A stretch of 57,985 nucleotides of DNA, taken from assembly GCA_036655755.1 (NCBI GenBank), contig JAVVPN010000010.1:1-57985 (forward strand), written 5' to 3'. This stretch comes from JAUNSR01 sp036655755. Lineage in GTDB: Bacteria; Bacteroidota; Bacteroidia; Bacteroidales; JAUNSR01. This document shows, piece by piece, positions 16,883-25,339 of the stretch. Each line of letters begins with the position of its first letter. Positions within the stretch are counted from its first letter, which is position 1. The notes under the pieces are model-generated. The model ran no database searches and was not told where the DNA came from. It saw nothing but the letters and a program-made list of their open reading frames with translations. The position numbers were made by a program, and so were the translations under genes.

Positions 16883-17362
16883 ATGCAAGAGCTTAATATT
16901 ACTACAAAGATAAAAGTTTGTCAATATGACGAATTAACTCCCGAACAAAAAAAGCTTACCAACGAGGCAAAAGAGGCAACTTTCCGCTCCTATGCTCCTT
17001 ATTCAGGATTCTTTGTGGGTGCGGCTGCCGAATTGGCCAATGGCGAAATCATCCAGGGCAATAATCAGGAAAATGCGGCATATCCGTCCGGTTTGTGTGC
17101 AGAGCGTGTTACTTTGTTTTTTGCCAACAGCAAATATCCCGACGTTGCGGTGAAGCGTCTTGCCATTGCTGCCCGTACGGGTGGTGATTTTGTAGCCGAG
17201 TGTGTGGCTCCTTGCGGTGCATGCCGCCAGGTTATTTTAGAAACAGAAGACAGAGGGGGTAAACCGATGGAGCTGTTGTTGTGCGGTAAAGACCAGGTGT
17301 ATATCGTAGACAGTATCAAAGATTTGTTGCCACTTTATTTTAGCAAAGAGCAATTGCTGTAA
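16883..17362 (+). CDS. cdd: Cytidine deaminase
   Basis: The 159-residue protein has the small tetrameric CDA pattern: YAPYSGFFVGAAAE, the zinc motif CAE in GLCAERVTLF, and PCGACRQV. It converts cytidine or deoxycytidine to uridine or deoxyuridine in pyrimidine salvage. An ATG at 16847 would add 12 residues (MGFFLTKKLF...), but the -7 element at 16830-16837 and the typical MQELNI start favour 16883. A terminator follows directly. Confidence 0.88.
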   Translation: MQELNITTKIKVCQYDELTPEQKKLTNEAKEATFRSYAPYSGFFVGAAAELANGEIIQGNNQENAAYPSGLCAERVTLFFANSKYPDVAVKRLAIAARTGGDFVAECVAPCGACRQVILETEDRGGKPMELLLCGKDQVYIVDSIKDLLPLYFSKEQLL

Positions 17363-17378
17363 AAACAGCTGTTTATAT

Positions 17379-17423
17379 TAAATAGGAAGAGGATGTACCC
17401 AAAGTGCATCCTCTTTCTATTTA
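17379..17423. terminator. Bidirectional terminator after cdd
   Basis: A 17-base inverted repeat with one wobble (17379-17395 with 17407-17423; core AGAGGATG/CATCCTCT) lies between convergent genes ending at 17362 and 17452. Confidence 0.75.
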
Positions 17424-17451
17424 ATACGGCAATAACTTTTTCTTTCCGTTC

Positions 17452-17955
17452 TTAATCGAACATCAAAACAGGTACATCTACCGATATTACATTATTGACA
17501 ATCGAAACTTTTCCTTTTTTCAGCGCATTTACCATATTGGCCGTAGTTTGACCTATTACGGCAATTGTCTTTCCCCGATATGCCATATCGGTTAGTATCA
17601 GAATTTCATATTTGTTTTCTGAAAGCGGTTTGGCATAGATATAAATAAGGTTTTGAGAATTAGATGCCGACAATATAAGTTCTTCTGCCGGAAGTTCTTT
17701 GCTCACTTCGGCTACTTTACTGCCATAATAAACCGTCTGTCCGGCACCAACTTCATGCGCTTTATAGGCAACCATCGCCTGCTCAAGAGAAAGGGCATCC
17801 AGCCAACCTGATTTTAAATCGACCGTCTCTCCCGAATTTACCCCTTTTAGGTCGGGTAATAAGGCAATCTTACTAAATGCTTCTTGTAGGGTGATAGCCG
17901 AAACGCTTACCGTCGCTAAAGCCAAGAAAAATAGGGAGATGAGTATTGTTTTCAT
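17452..17955 (-). CDS. Exported protein of unknown function
   Basis: The 167-residue protein begins with a cleavable signal peptide (MKTILISLFFLALATVSVSA). The mature part has no cysteines and no motif that I recognise with confidence; segments such as YYGSKVAEVSKELPAEELIL and YEILILTDMAYRGKTIAVIG suggest an alpha/beta fold. It resembles small periplasmic DUF proteins of Bacteroidales, but the family could not be named securely. The start codon is seven bases from an assembly gap, so its promoter is not readable across the gap. Confidence 0.7.
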   Translation of the reverse strand: MKTILISLFFLALATVSVSAITLQEAFSKIALLPDLKGVNSGETVDLKSGWLDALSLEQAMVAYKAHEVGAGQTVYYGSKVAEVSKELPAEELILSASNSQNLIYIYAKPLSENKYEILILTDMAYRGKTIAVIGQTTANMVNALKKGKVSIVNNVISVDVPVLMFD

Positions 17956-17961
17956 AATTTA

Positions 17962-18061
17962 NNNNNNNNNNNNNNNNNNNNNNNNNNNNNNNNNNNNNNN
18001 NNNNNNNNNNNNNNNNNNNNNNNNNNNNNNNNNNNNNNNNNNNNNNNNNNNNNNNNNNNNN
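17962..18061. other. Assembly gap of exactly 100 N
   Basis: The run of 100 Ns is a scaffold placeholder. The 17 bases before it (17945-17961, ATTGTTTTCATAATTTA) are repeated exactly right after it (18062-18078), which suggests overlapping contig ends with no missing sequence. Confidence 0.95.
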
Positions 18062-18171
18062 ATTGTTTTCATAATTTAGAAGGATTATAATATTATAACT
18101 TCAGGATTTCCCTTTTGTTCGATATTTCCCTTCTTTATTGATACCCTCTATGAAAGGATAGATTAAATCGA

Positions 18172-18202
18172 TTTGTTGCTTGAAATAAAATAGTTACGTT
18201 TG
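18172..18202 (+). promoter_or_regulatory. Bacteroidetes promoter for rubrerythrin
   Basis: TTTG at 18172-18175, a 19-base spacer, and TACGTTTG at 18195-18202 match the -33/-7 consensus exactly. Transcription should start near 18209, leaving a leader of about 129 bases. Confidence 0.7.
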
Positions 18203-18243
18203 TCAAAGGATATTAAATAAACAACTTAAACACTTTGTATATG

Positions 18244-18304
18244 AAATCGCCATAACTCACCTAAAGTTGAGGTACCTAACAAAAGGTATATAAATGGCGC
18301 ATTT
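18244..18304 (+). ncRNA. Candidate structured leader (three-way junction) of the rubrerythrin mRNA
   Basis: AAATCGCCAT (18244-18253) pairs with ATGGCG-C-ATTT (18294-18304) with one bulged base. Inside, ACCT/AGGT (18259-18262 with 18270-18273) and TACCT/AGGTA (18273-18277 with 18284-18288) can form two small hairpins sharing one base. The whole gives a compact three-way junction in the predicted 5' leader. No known riboswitch class was recognised. Confidence 0.35.
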
Positions 18305-18337
18305 ATACTTTGATGTTAAACATTAAATTATATATAA

Positions 18338-18913
18338 ATGAAATCGATTAAAGGCACTCAGACAGAAAAAAATCTACTTACTTCATTCGCCGGCGAAAGC
18401 CAGGCACGTATGCGTTATACCTATTTTGCCAGCCAGGCAAAAAAAGACGGTTTTGAACAGATATCGGCTATTTTCCTTGAAACGGCAGATCAGGAAAAGG
18501 AGCATGCAAAACGAATGTTCAAATACCTTGAAGGGGGAGAAGTAGAAATTACAGCTAAATTTCCTGCAGGCGTAATCGGATCGACTCTCGAAAACCTACT
18601 GGCTGCCGCTCATGGCGAACATGAAGAGTGGGCGATGGAATATCCGCGTTTTGCCGAAATCGCCGATCAGGAGGGTTTCCCGGCTATCGCTAAAATGTAT
18701 CGAGCCATTGCCGAAGCCGAAAAAGGACATGAAGAGCGCTACCGCGCATTTGTAAGCAATATCGAAGATGCCCGCGTTTTTGCACGCGAAGACGAAGTGG
18801 TATGGCAATGTCGTAACTGTGGTTATATCCATGTAGGTAAAGAAGCGCCGATGGCTTGTCCGGCATGTTTGCATCCACAGGCTTACTTTGAAATCAAAAA
18901 AGAAAACTATTGA
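18338..18913 (+). CDS. rbr: Rubrerythrin
   Basis: The 191-residue protein has the two-part rubrerythrin structure. An N-terminal ferritin-like four-helix domain carries the diiron ligands (ESQARMRYTYF, ETADQEKEHAKRMF, AIAEAEKGHEERY). A C-terminal rubredoxin domain has CRNCG and CPAC for a single iron. Rubrerythrins reduce hydrogen peroxide in anaerobes and protect against oxygen exposure. The gene has a clear own promoter and a long leader. Confidence 0.95.
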   Translation: MKSIKGTQTEKNLLTSFAGESQARMRYTYFASQAKKDGFEQISAIFLETADQEKEHAKRMFKYLEGGEVEITAKFPAGVIGSTLENLLAAAHGEHEEWAMEYPRFAEIADQEGFPAIAKMYRAIAEAEKGHEERYRAFVSNIEDARVFAREDEVVWQCRNCGYIHVGKEAPMACPACLHPQAYFEIKKENY

Positions 18914-18988
18914 TCGGATTTCAATAATAAGATACCTAAAGAGGCTTTCTGAATTTTCAGAAAGCCTTTTTTTTTGTAACGAGCCAGG

Positions 18989-20389
18989 TCAATGCGCACC
19001 GGTATTATTATCATTTTTTATCTGGTCGGCAATCAGATACGCTTGGCGGATGCGATCGGCCAAACCGATGCCGTTGCGAATATTTCCTGCAAGATAAAGG
19101 CCTTGGTGTTGTTTCTCAAAAGTTGAGATCCATTCCCACACAGGTCCTACAATCGATGTGTATTGAGGAATCGCATTTTTATAGCGAAAAATTCGAAGTA
19201 AATCAATTCGGGCATCCGCTTTTATTTTCAACATTTCTGAACAAGCTTTTACTGCGAGCTCTTTTATCTCACGATCGGGAAGATCATATATATCCGGGTT
19301 TCGAAGGCCGCCCAAGAAAAAAGAAAACAGGCAACTGCCTTTAGGCGATCTGTTGTCAAAGCAAGCCGACGGATACAAAATTCCCAGTATTTTTTCTTTT
19401 TCAACACTCGGAACTAATCCTCCGAATGCATTGTAGCGACATTGATGGATACCTGAAATCCCAATTGCTACCTGGATTACCGGTGCATAGATGAGTTGTT
19501 GTAAAAGTTGTTTTTCATTTTCTTTCAAAAACGGAAGTATGTCGGGTAAAATATGAGCACCCACAGTAGAGACAACAGAATCGGCCAATAGTGTATGCTT
19601 TGCTTTAGCCGTACAGAAATCAAGTTTCCACAAAGCTCCATTCTGTATAATGGAAAGATTCGCCGTCTCAAGCACAATATCGCTTTTCAGAATATCATAC
19701 AGTCTGTCGGTAAGAGTTGATAATCCACCCGAAACAGAAAATATCTCTTTCGTAGCTTTTTGAGAATGCATTTTTCTGCGTTTTTTTATTCCGGAAATAG
19801 CACCTCTTATAAAACTACCGGAGGTTTGCTCGAGTGCATATAGTTTGGGTAGCGCAAAGCGGGTTATCAGCTTTTCGGGATTTCCGGCATATATGCCACC
19901 GATAAATGGGTCGACGGCATAGTCAAGAAAAGATTTCCCCAGACGTCTTGATGTTATGGAGGCTACTGATTCGTTTGGATTGCTTCCTTTTTTCCGGAAA
20001 GGTTCCCCAAGAATTCTGATTTTATCACTCCATGTAAAAAGGGGCGTGATAATTGCTTCTTTGAGTGATGCCGGTAGCGGATAAAATGCGTTCTTTTTCC
20101 AGATCAGTCTTTTTTTTGCTTGTGATTTAGCTATTTCAGGACGGATCTCTTTTCCGAGCGACTCAAATAACTGAGCAACTTCAGGATGTGCCATTATTCC
20201 GGAATTAGGGCCAGCCTCAAATATAAAGCCATTTTCCCGTAGTGTATGGATACGGCCACCTGCCCGATTGCATTTCTCAAGAATCAAAACAGGAATGCCC
20301 CTGGTTTTTAATAAAAAAGCCAGAGTCAGGCCGGTGATTCCTGCTCCTATAATGATAACGCGTTGTGGTATATAGGATTGTGTTTTCAT
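18989..20389 (-). CDS. hemG: Protoporphyrinogen oxidase (HemY/HemG FAD type)
   Basis: The 466-residue flavoprotein starts with an FAD-binding Rossmann motif (VIIIGAGITGLTLAF) followed by EKCNRAGGRIHT and FEAGPNSG, characteristic of oxygen-dependent-type protoporphyrinogen oxidases. It oxidises protoporphyrinogen IX to protoporphyrin IX. In an anaerobe the electron acceptor is uncertain. The C-terminus has the usual GLYLAGN FAD-contact motif. Its ATG overlaps the hemN stop by four bases (ATGA at 20386-20389), so translation is coupled. It is the last gene of the receptor-permease-hemN-hemG cluster. Confidence 0.9.
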   Translation of the reverse strand: MKTQSYIPQRVIIIGAGITGLTLAFLLKTRGIPVLILEKCNRAGGRIHTLRENGFIFEAGPNSGIMAHPEVAQLFESLGKEIRPEIAKSQAKKRLIWKKNAFYPLPASLKEAIITPLFTWSDKIRILGEPFRKKGSNPNESVASITSRRLGKSFLDYAVDPFIGGIYAGNPEKLITRFALPKLYALEQTSGSFIRGAISGIKKRRKMHSQKATKEIFSVSGGLSTLTDRLYDILKSDIVLETANLSIIQNGALWKLDFCTAKAKHTLLADSVVSTVGAHILPDILPFLKENEKQLLQQLIYAPVIQVAIGISGIHQCRYNAFGGLVPSVEKEKILGILYPSACFDNRSPKGSCLFSFFLGGLRNPDIYDLPDREIKELAVKACSEMLKIKADARIDLLRIFRYKNAIPQYTSIVGPVWEWISTFEKQHQGLYLAGNIRNGIGLADRIRQAYLIADQIKNDNNTGAH

Positions 20390-21753
20390 AGTGGTTTTGA
20401 AAAAGATTTAGACCGGGTTCTTTGTAACGGATCGAACAAGGCAGCTACATTACGGAGAAAGACGGTGTGTTTTTCTTTTACTCTGATTTCGCTGTCTGAA
20501 TATTCAAGAATACCATCTTTGCGGAATTGTTCCAACGCAGTCATATCAACAGTAACGTTTCGGTGTAATTCTTCTGTCGAACAGCTTAGTTCGGATGCAA
20601 TCCTATCCCAATTGATATAAGAATTGCACATTAATACATCGATAACCTTGCGGATCATTTGTTCGCGGGTTGTAAGCCGATAGCCTTTTTCTACCGGTAA
20701 TAGGCCTTTGCTTATCATCTCAATATATTGATTCAGATCTTTACGGTTTTGGATATAGGCATCCGAAAGCTGGCTGATACCGCTTATACCGAAAGCATAT
20801 ACCTCTCCGGTAGTTCGTTTTGTACAGTATCCTTGGAAGTTACGGTGCAACAACCCTTTCTGCAAGGCACTCATGAGTTCGTCATCGTGGCGTACGAAAT
20901 GATCGAGGCCTAACGCTTTGTAATTATGTGAGTTCAAAACTTCACGGGCTGTGCCATATAGTTGTTCTTTCATTGCAGGCGCTGGTAGTCCCGCCTTCTC
21001 GAGCTGTAACTGCAGTTTGTTTACCCATGGCACATGTGCATAAGAAAATGTAACGATTCGGTCGGGAGATATTTTAGCTGCACGATTCATATTGTGGCGG
21101 AAACTATCGATAGTTTGTCCGGGAAGCCCATAGATAAAATCAAGATTCACAGCTGCTCCTTTTTCCTGTAGGAACGGAACAATCTGTTCGGCCGGGATTA
21201 TCGACGGACGACGATTTACGGTTTTCAGCACATCTTCTTGAAAATCCTGAATACCGATGCTGAAGCGGGTGAATCCTGCATCTCGTAGCTCCTCCCAATC
21301 TTTTTCATGTAAATATCCAGGATGGCATTCGATTGCGATTTCTGGGTTCTCGATCTGATCAAACTTAGAAAGCAGTAAGTCTTTGATTCTTTTTAAATGA
21401 TAGACTTGAATAGCGGTGGGACTACCTCCTCCATAATGAATCTGAGCTATTTTACGGCGACTATTCAATAATGGCGTAATCATCTCTATTTCGCGGTAGA
21501 GGGCATCGAGATATTTTTCGATTACATAATTATTTGCCATCGGAAGTGAATTACATCCGCAATAATAGCATAGATGACGGCAGAAGGGCAAATGTATATA
21601 GAATGAAATGAGTGCATCATCGGTATTGGACAGATCAATTGCTTTCCGATAATCGATATCTGTAAAATCTGAATGAAAATAGTTAGCCGGAGGATAACTG
21701 GTATAGCGGGGTGTGGGTATATTGTATTTATTTAATAAAGAATGATTTTCCAT
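20386..21753 (-). CDS. hemN: Oxygen-independent coproporphyrinogen III dehydrogenase
   Basis: The 455-residue radical SAM enzyme has CRHLCYYCGC, with Cys58, Cys62 and Cys65 binding the cluster and Cys67 as the extra HemN cysteine. The N-terminal YNIPTPRYTSYPPA stretch and IHYGGGSPTAI are typical of true HemN rather than HemW. It converts coproporphyrinogen III to protoporphyrinogen IX without oxygen. The next gene on the same strand, hemG, would take the product one step further. Confidence 0.92.
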   Translation of the reverse strand: MENHSLLNKYNIPTPRYTSYPPANYFHSDFTDIDYRKAIDLSNTDDALISFYIHLPFCRHLCYYCGCNSLPMANNYVIEKYLDALYREIEMITPLLNSRRKIAQIHYGGGSPTAIQVYHLKRIKDLLLSKFDQIENPEIAIECHPGYLHEKDWEELRDAGFTRFSIGIQDFQEDVLKTVNRRPSIIPAEQIVPFLQEKGAAVNLDFIYGLPGQTIDSFRHNMNRAAKISPDRIVTFSYAHVPWVNKLQLQLEKAGLPAPAMKEQLYGTAREVLNSHNYKALGLDHFVRHDDELMSALQKGLLHRNFQGYCTKRTTGEVYAFGISGISQLSDAYIQNRKDLNQYIEMISKGLLPVEKGYRLTTREQMIRKVIDVLMCNSYINWDRIASELSCSTEELHRNVTVDMTALEQFRKDGILEYSDSEIRVKEKHTVFLRNVAALFDPLQRTRSKSFSKPL

Positions 21754-21797
21754 TTTGATATAATTTTATTTTTAATATTCGATTCGTGATGAACCGT

Positions 21798-23063
21798 TCA
21801 TAAGCTTTTTGACGGATATTCCTGCTTCAGAGAGTTTGGGGCAATCTTATCTTTTGAGTTGTTGAAAATGAAGTGAATATAAAGCAGTGCAATAAAGCCG
21901 ATAAGTGCAGAAAAGAGAAACAGAGTCGAATATCCCGTATAATCAGCAATCCTGCCATATCCTACAGCCATAAGTATTCCACTAAAATGACAAATTACGG
22001 TTTGTAATGTAAAATCAGTCCCTTCGCATCCCGGGCGTACGTATTGCATTGCCGTCGTATTAAGCGTAACGGACGACAAGCCATAAACACCCCAAAGCAA
22101 GCAGATTAGTATGGGTAGCGCCTTTAATGGTAATAAATGTAGCGCCTGGGCATAGAATGATAACGAAACAAATACAATCAGCAGCGAGCAGATGATTTGT
22201 GTGCGCTCTGTTCCGATGCGCCGCAATAGTAATCCGCCGCCGAATGCTGAAACGCACCCTGTCAGCGTACCTGCAAATCCGGATATGATACCGATTTCTT
22301 TCATCATGTATCCTAAATCAACCATATAAGGGCGCGACATCGCTAAAATGCCAATCAGACTGTTATAGAATAAAAAAAGAAATAAGATTTGGCGTACAGA
22401 CCCTTTTTGACGAAAAAAGCTCAGAATAAGAGATCCTTTCATGCGTTGGTGACGTGCGGGGTCTTTCGGAAGTGTTTGATGGTAAAACCGAAGTGGAATA
22501 ATTGCGATTAAAACAAAGCAGGCAAGCATTGGTAATAGTTCATTCCATCCTCTGTAGTGATATAGAATCAAGAGTATTCCGCTTCCTATCATCGTACCTC
22601 CAAAAGCGCCCATCGACTGCATGCTGTTGAGTAGTGGACGTCGGGTGGCAGGAAATGAACGTATGGCGAGTGCGTCGGTAGCAATATCCTGGGTGGCCGA
22701 TGCAATAAATGAAAGGATGATGAGCAGAAGAATCAGATAAAAATCGGTTTTAAGACTCAAAAAGGCAACTGTCAGAATAAGTGAACCATAAATTATTTCG
22801 GATATTATAATCCATTTTTTGTAGTCATTAAGTGTATGAGCTGTGCGATCTATAGCAGGCGACCACATAAACTTAAGCAACCATGGCAGTTTTATAAATT
22901 GTAATAATCCTATCGACGCAAGCGAAAATTGCTCTTGGCGCATGATGACAGGTATGACTGTTGAGAAAAAACTCATAGGGACGGACTGTGCAATGTAGAG
23001 CAAAAAGAACGTACTCATTTTCATAGCATCTTGTCTTCCTTGCGATTGATTTGTTGTATTCAT
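21798..23063 (-). CDS. MFS permease of the RhtX/FptX (AmpG-like) type
   Basis: The 421-residue protein has about 12 hydrophobic segments. Its sequence fits the AmpG/RhtX/FptX branch of the major facilitator superfamily: IKLPWLLKFMWSPAIDR after helix 2 and SATQDIATDALAI in helix 4. Characterised members carry siderophores or muropeptides across the inner membrane. The gene starts three bases after the TonB receptor stop and precedes hemN by 44 bases, so the substrate is likely an iron or porphyrin compound brought in by that receptor. AmpG-like muropeptide uptake is a weaker alternative. Confidence 0.8.
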   Translation of the reverse strand: MNTTNQSQGRQDAMKMSTFFLLYIAQSVPMSFFSTVIPVIMRQEQFSLASIGLLQFIKLPWLLKFMWSPAIDRTAHTLNDYKKWIIISEIIYGSLILTVAFLSLKTDFYLILLLIILSFIASATQDIATDALAIRSFPATRRPLLNSMQSMGAFGGTMIGSGILLILYHYRGWNELLPMLACFVLIAIIPLRFYHQTLPKDPARHQRMKGSLILSFFRQKGSVRQILFLFLFYNSLIGILAMSRPYMVDLGYMMKEIGIISGFAGTLTGCVSAFGGGLLLRRIGTERTQIICSLLIVFVSLSFYAQALHLLPLKALPILICLLWGVYGLSSVTLNTTAMQYVRPGCEGTDFTLQTVICHFSGILMAVGYGRIADYTGYSTLFLFSALIGFIALLYIHFIFNNSKDKIAPNSLKQEYPSKSL

Positions 23064-23066
23064 AGT

Positions 23067-25148
23067 TTAGAATTGTAAAAGTGCGGAGATGCCGAACGTG
23101 ATGGGTTTGCCTTGTTGTGCCAACTTTTTTTTGAGCGCTTCGAAATAAAACGCGGTATAGTGAGTATTCAGAAGGTTGCGTCCCCAGAGATCGATAGAAA
23201 CAATTCCCTTTTGAAACGATATTTTTCCATCTAGAACCCCATAGAAGGGCTGATTTGCACTATTCTCATCATTCCAGTAAATTTTCCCCGTAGCATGATA
23301 GTTCATGGCAAAAATAATCCTGTCGATCAGAGACGTTCGTAAGACCCATGTATAATCACTCGTTACAGAGAGTGTATGGCTCGGTACCAGCGGGAGGTAT
23401 TTTTCGGCATAGTCTGTTTTCTCGTTACGCCGGTATTCTTTAAAGCGTGCATTTGTATATCCATAACTCATATTTACATGAAGTTGGTTGATAGGATTTG
23501 CAGCCACAGAAAGTTCCATTCCTTTGCTTTCAGAGCGCCCGGCATTTTTAAGCATAGCACCTTTCCCGGAGGGAAGTGCTTGATAAACCTGTTGCTGTCG
23601 CCAATCGATAAAAAATAGCGCATACTGCACTTGTAACCGATGATCGGGTGTGCTGTATTTAACACCGGCTTCATATTGCCAACTGTATTCCGGTTTGAAT
23701 GAGCGGTCCTTTTCGGATTCGAACGAGGTATTGAAACCGCCGGTTTTGTATCCTTTTGATACGGACGCATAGAGGTTTGTCTGTCTGATAGTATAGAGTA
23801 GTGAAACTTTTGGAAGAAGTTGTGAGAATCTTAGTTTGCTATCGAATTTAGCTGTCTCTTTTGTTCCCGTCGCGTTTTTTTGATAAGCCCGATAATCGGT
23901 TGCGGATTTTTCAAAGTCATAACGTATTCCTGCGGTAAGTGTAAGCTGTTTAAATATAAAATTATGGAACTCTGACTGATGATAACCTGCTATTCCCGAA
24001 GTATTCATATTATTAAACTTCGGCGTGCTGAACCCTTTTTCGCGATATTCCATTTCCATCTGATTATTCAGATGTTGATAAAATCCGAATATGCCAAAAA
24101 TCCATTTATAGGATTTGTTATTATCAGAGCGAACATTTATTTCTTCAGATACAACAGTCTGCTTTTGTTTTTGAGTTACAAAGTAGGTGTCGGCTACTGA
24201 AAAATCCTGATCAATGTGTTGTAGGTCGGAGAAATGCTGTAACGAAGTTTGTGACATAAACCTCCAGCCTTTACCCTTGTAAACGGAGCCGACTCCATTA
24301 TTCCACATATTGCGTTTGTAAGAGCTGAAAGCATTGTAATTTATTGCATTTGCTTTCTTTTCTGTTTCATTCCATTCACCATACGGATAACCGCCCTGAT
24401 ATGAATATTCATACACACTGTTTAGGCGGACTTCCCACTTAGAAGAGGGGAGCCAAAGCAATTTGACACGGAAATCGGTTGCGTTGAGCGGATCGGCCTT
24501 TTTCCCGGTAAAAGTATTGGTGAAAAAACCGTTTTCTTTCCGGTAAGACCCACCTACGGCATAGCCAAATTTCTGACCGGCCATTTTGCTATGGGATACC
24601 GATACCCGGAGAGGAGAATAAGAAGCCGTTCCGATTTGTATTCGTGTTGCCTGATGGTTGAAAGGGGAAAGTGTTTGTATATTTATTATACCTCCCATTG
24701 TGTTTCGTCCAAACAATGTGCCTTGAGGGCCACGCAGTACTTCTATGCTTGCAACCTCGTTGAACTCAAAATCGAACGTGCTTTTTTCAAAATAGGGTAC
24801 ACCATCCACATATAAGCCCACTGACGGAGAGTTGATTTTTGATCCGATTCCCCTTATATAGACAGGAGATGTCAGGCGAGACCCGTAATCGGGCATGTAA
24901 AGATTGGGTACGGCTTGTGCAGCATCTTTAAGAGAGCGAAGTTGATACTTGCCGATTGTTTCTTTTCCTAGAAGAGTGGAAGATACGGGGATTTGCCGGT
25001 AATTCGCTCCTAATTTGAATGATTGAATCACTACTTCTTGTAGTTCGACAACCTGAGAAGTGGAATCCTTCTTCCATTCGGAACCATTCATATTTATGCA
25101 AAATAGAGCTACAGATGTAGTAAGACAAAGTTTAGGTGGAAAAAACAT
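23067..25148 (-). CDS. TonB-dependent outer-membrane receptor
   Basis: The 693-residue protein has a short signal sequence, a plug domain and a 22-strand-type barrel ending in aromatic LLQF. Plug motifs are clear: SPVYIRGIGSKINSPSVG, LYVDGVPYFE, IEVLRGPQGTLFGRNTMGG. There is no N-terminal carboxypeptidase-like domain and no SusD gene nearby, so it is not a glycan receptor of the SusC type. The plug sequence resembles siderophore/haem receptors of the FyuA kind. It is the first gene of a tight cluster with an RhtX-like permease, hemN and hemG, suggesting porphyrin or iron-chelate import. Confidence 0.88.
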   Translation of the reverse strand: MFFPPKLCLTTSVALFCINMNGSEWKKDSTSQVVELQEVVIQSFKLGANYRQIPVSSTLLGKETIGKYQLRSLKDAAQAVPNLYMPDYGSRLTSPVYIRGIGSKINSPSVGLYVDGVPYFEKSTFDFEFNEVASIEVLRGPQGTLFGRNTMGGIINIQTLSPFNHQATRIQIGTASYSPLRVSVSHSKMAGQKFGYAVGGSYRKENGFFTNTFTGKKADPLNATDFRVKLLWLPSSKWEVRLNSVYEYSYQGGYPYGEWNETEKKANAINYNAFSSYKRNMWNNGVGSVYKGKGWRFMSQTSLQHFSDLQHIDQDFSVADTYFVTQKQKQTVVSEEINVRSDNNKSYKWIFGIFGFYQHLNNQMEMEYREKGFSTPKFNNMNTSGIAGYHQSEFHNFIFKQLTLTAGIRYDFEKSATDYRAYQKNATGTKETAKFDSKLRFSQLLPKVSLLYTIRQTNLYASVSKGYKTGGFNTSFESEKDRSFKPEYSWQYEAGVKYSTPDHRLQVQYALFFIDWRQQQVYQALPSGKGAMLKNAGRSESKGMELSVAANPINQLHVNMSYGYTNARFKEYRRNEKTDYAEKYLPLVPSHTLSVTSDYTWVLRTSLIDRIIFAMNYHATGKIYWNDENSANQPFYGVLDGKISFQKGIVSIDLWGRNLLNTHYTAFYFEALKKKLAQQGKPITFGISALLQF

Positions 25149-25231
25149 AGTTAAGGTCTTTTCCGATAAAGATGGCTGCTTTGTTAATTTCCTACAATCA
25201 CTAATTATAGCGATTTTTCATAAATAAAATC

Positions 25232-25265
25232 GCCAGATGCCTCAACTAAAGGAGGGGCATCTGGC
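25232..25265 (-). terminator. GC-rich hairpin between the HAD gene and the TonB receptor
   Basis: A 12-bp stem with one wobble (25232-25243 with 25254-25265) encloses a 10-base loop. On the minus strand it is followed by GATTTTATTT. It is 75 bases past the HAD stop and 84 bases before the receptor start, so it is most likely a terminator for dnaX-HAD, although a leader element for the receptor cannot be excluded. A second hairpin, GCGATTTT with AAAATCGC (25210-25233), overlaps its edge. Confidence 0.5.
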
Positions 25266-25339
25266 ATATATATGGAAAGTGGTATTACAACCAAGGTGGA
25301 TTAAAATAATTATACTTTTATAAAATGGCGAAATACTTA

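Noticed and set aside
25210..25265. Riboswitch upstream of the TonB receptor
   Set aside because: The stem-loop is simple and followed by a T-rich run on the minus strand; it does not match the cobalamin, FMN or other known aptamer architectures, so a terminator is the simpler reading.
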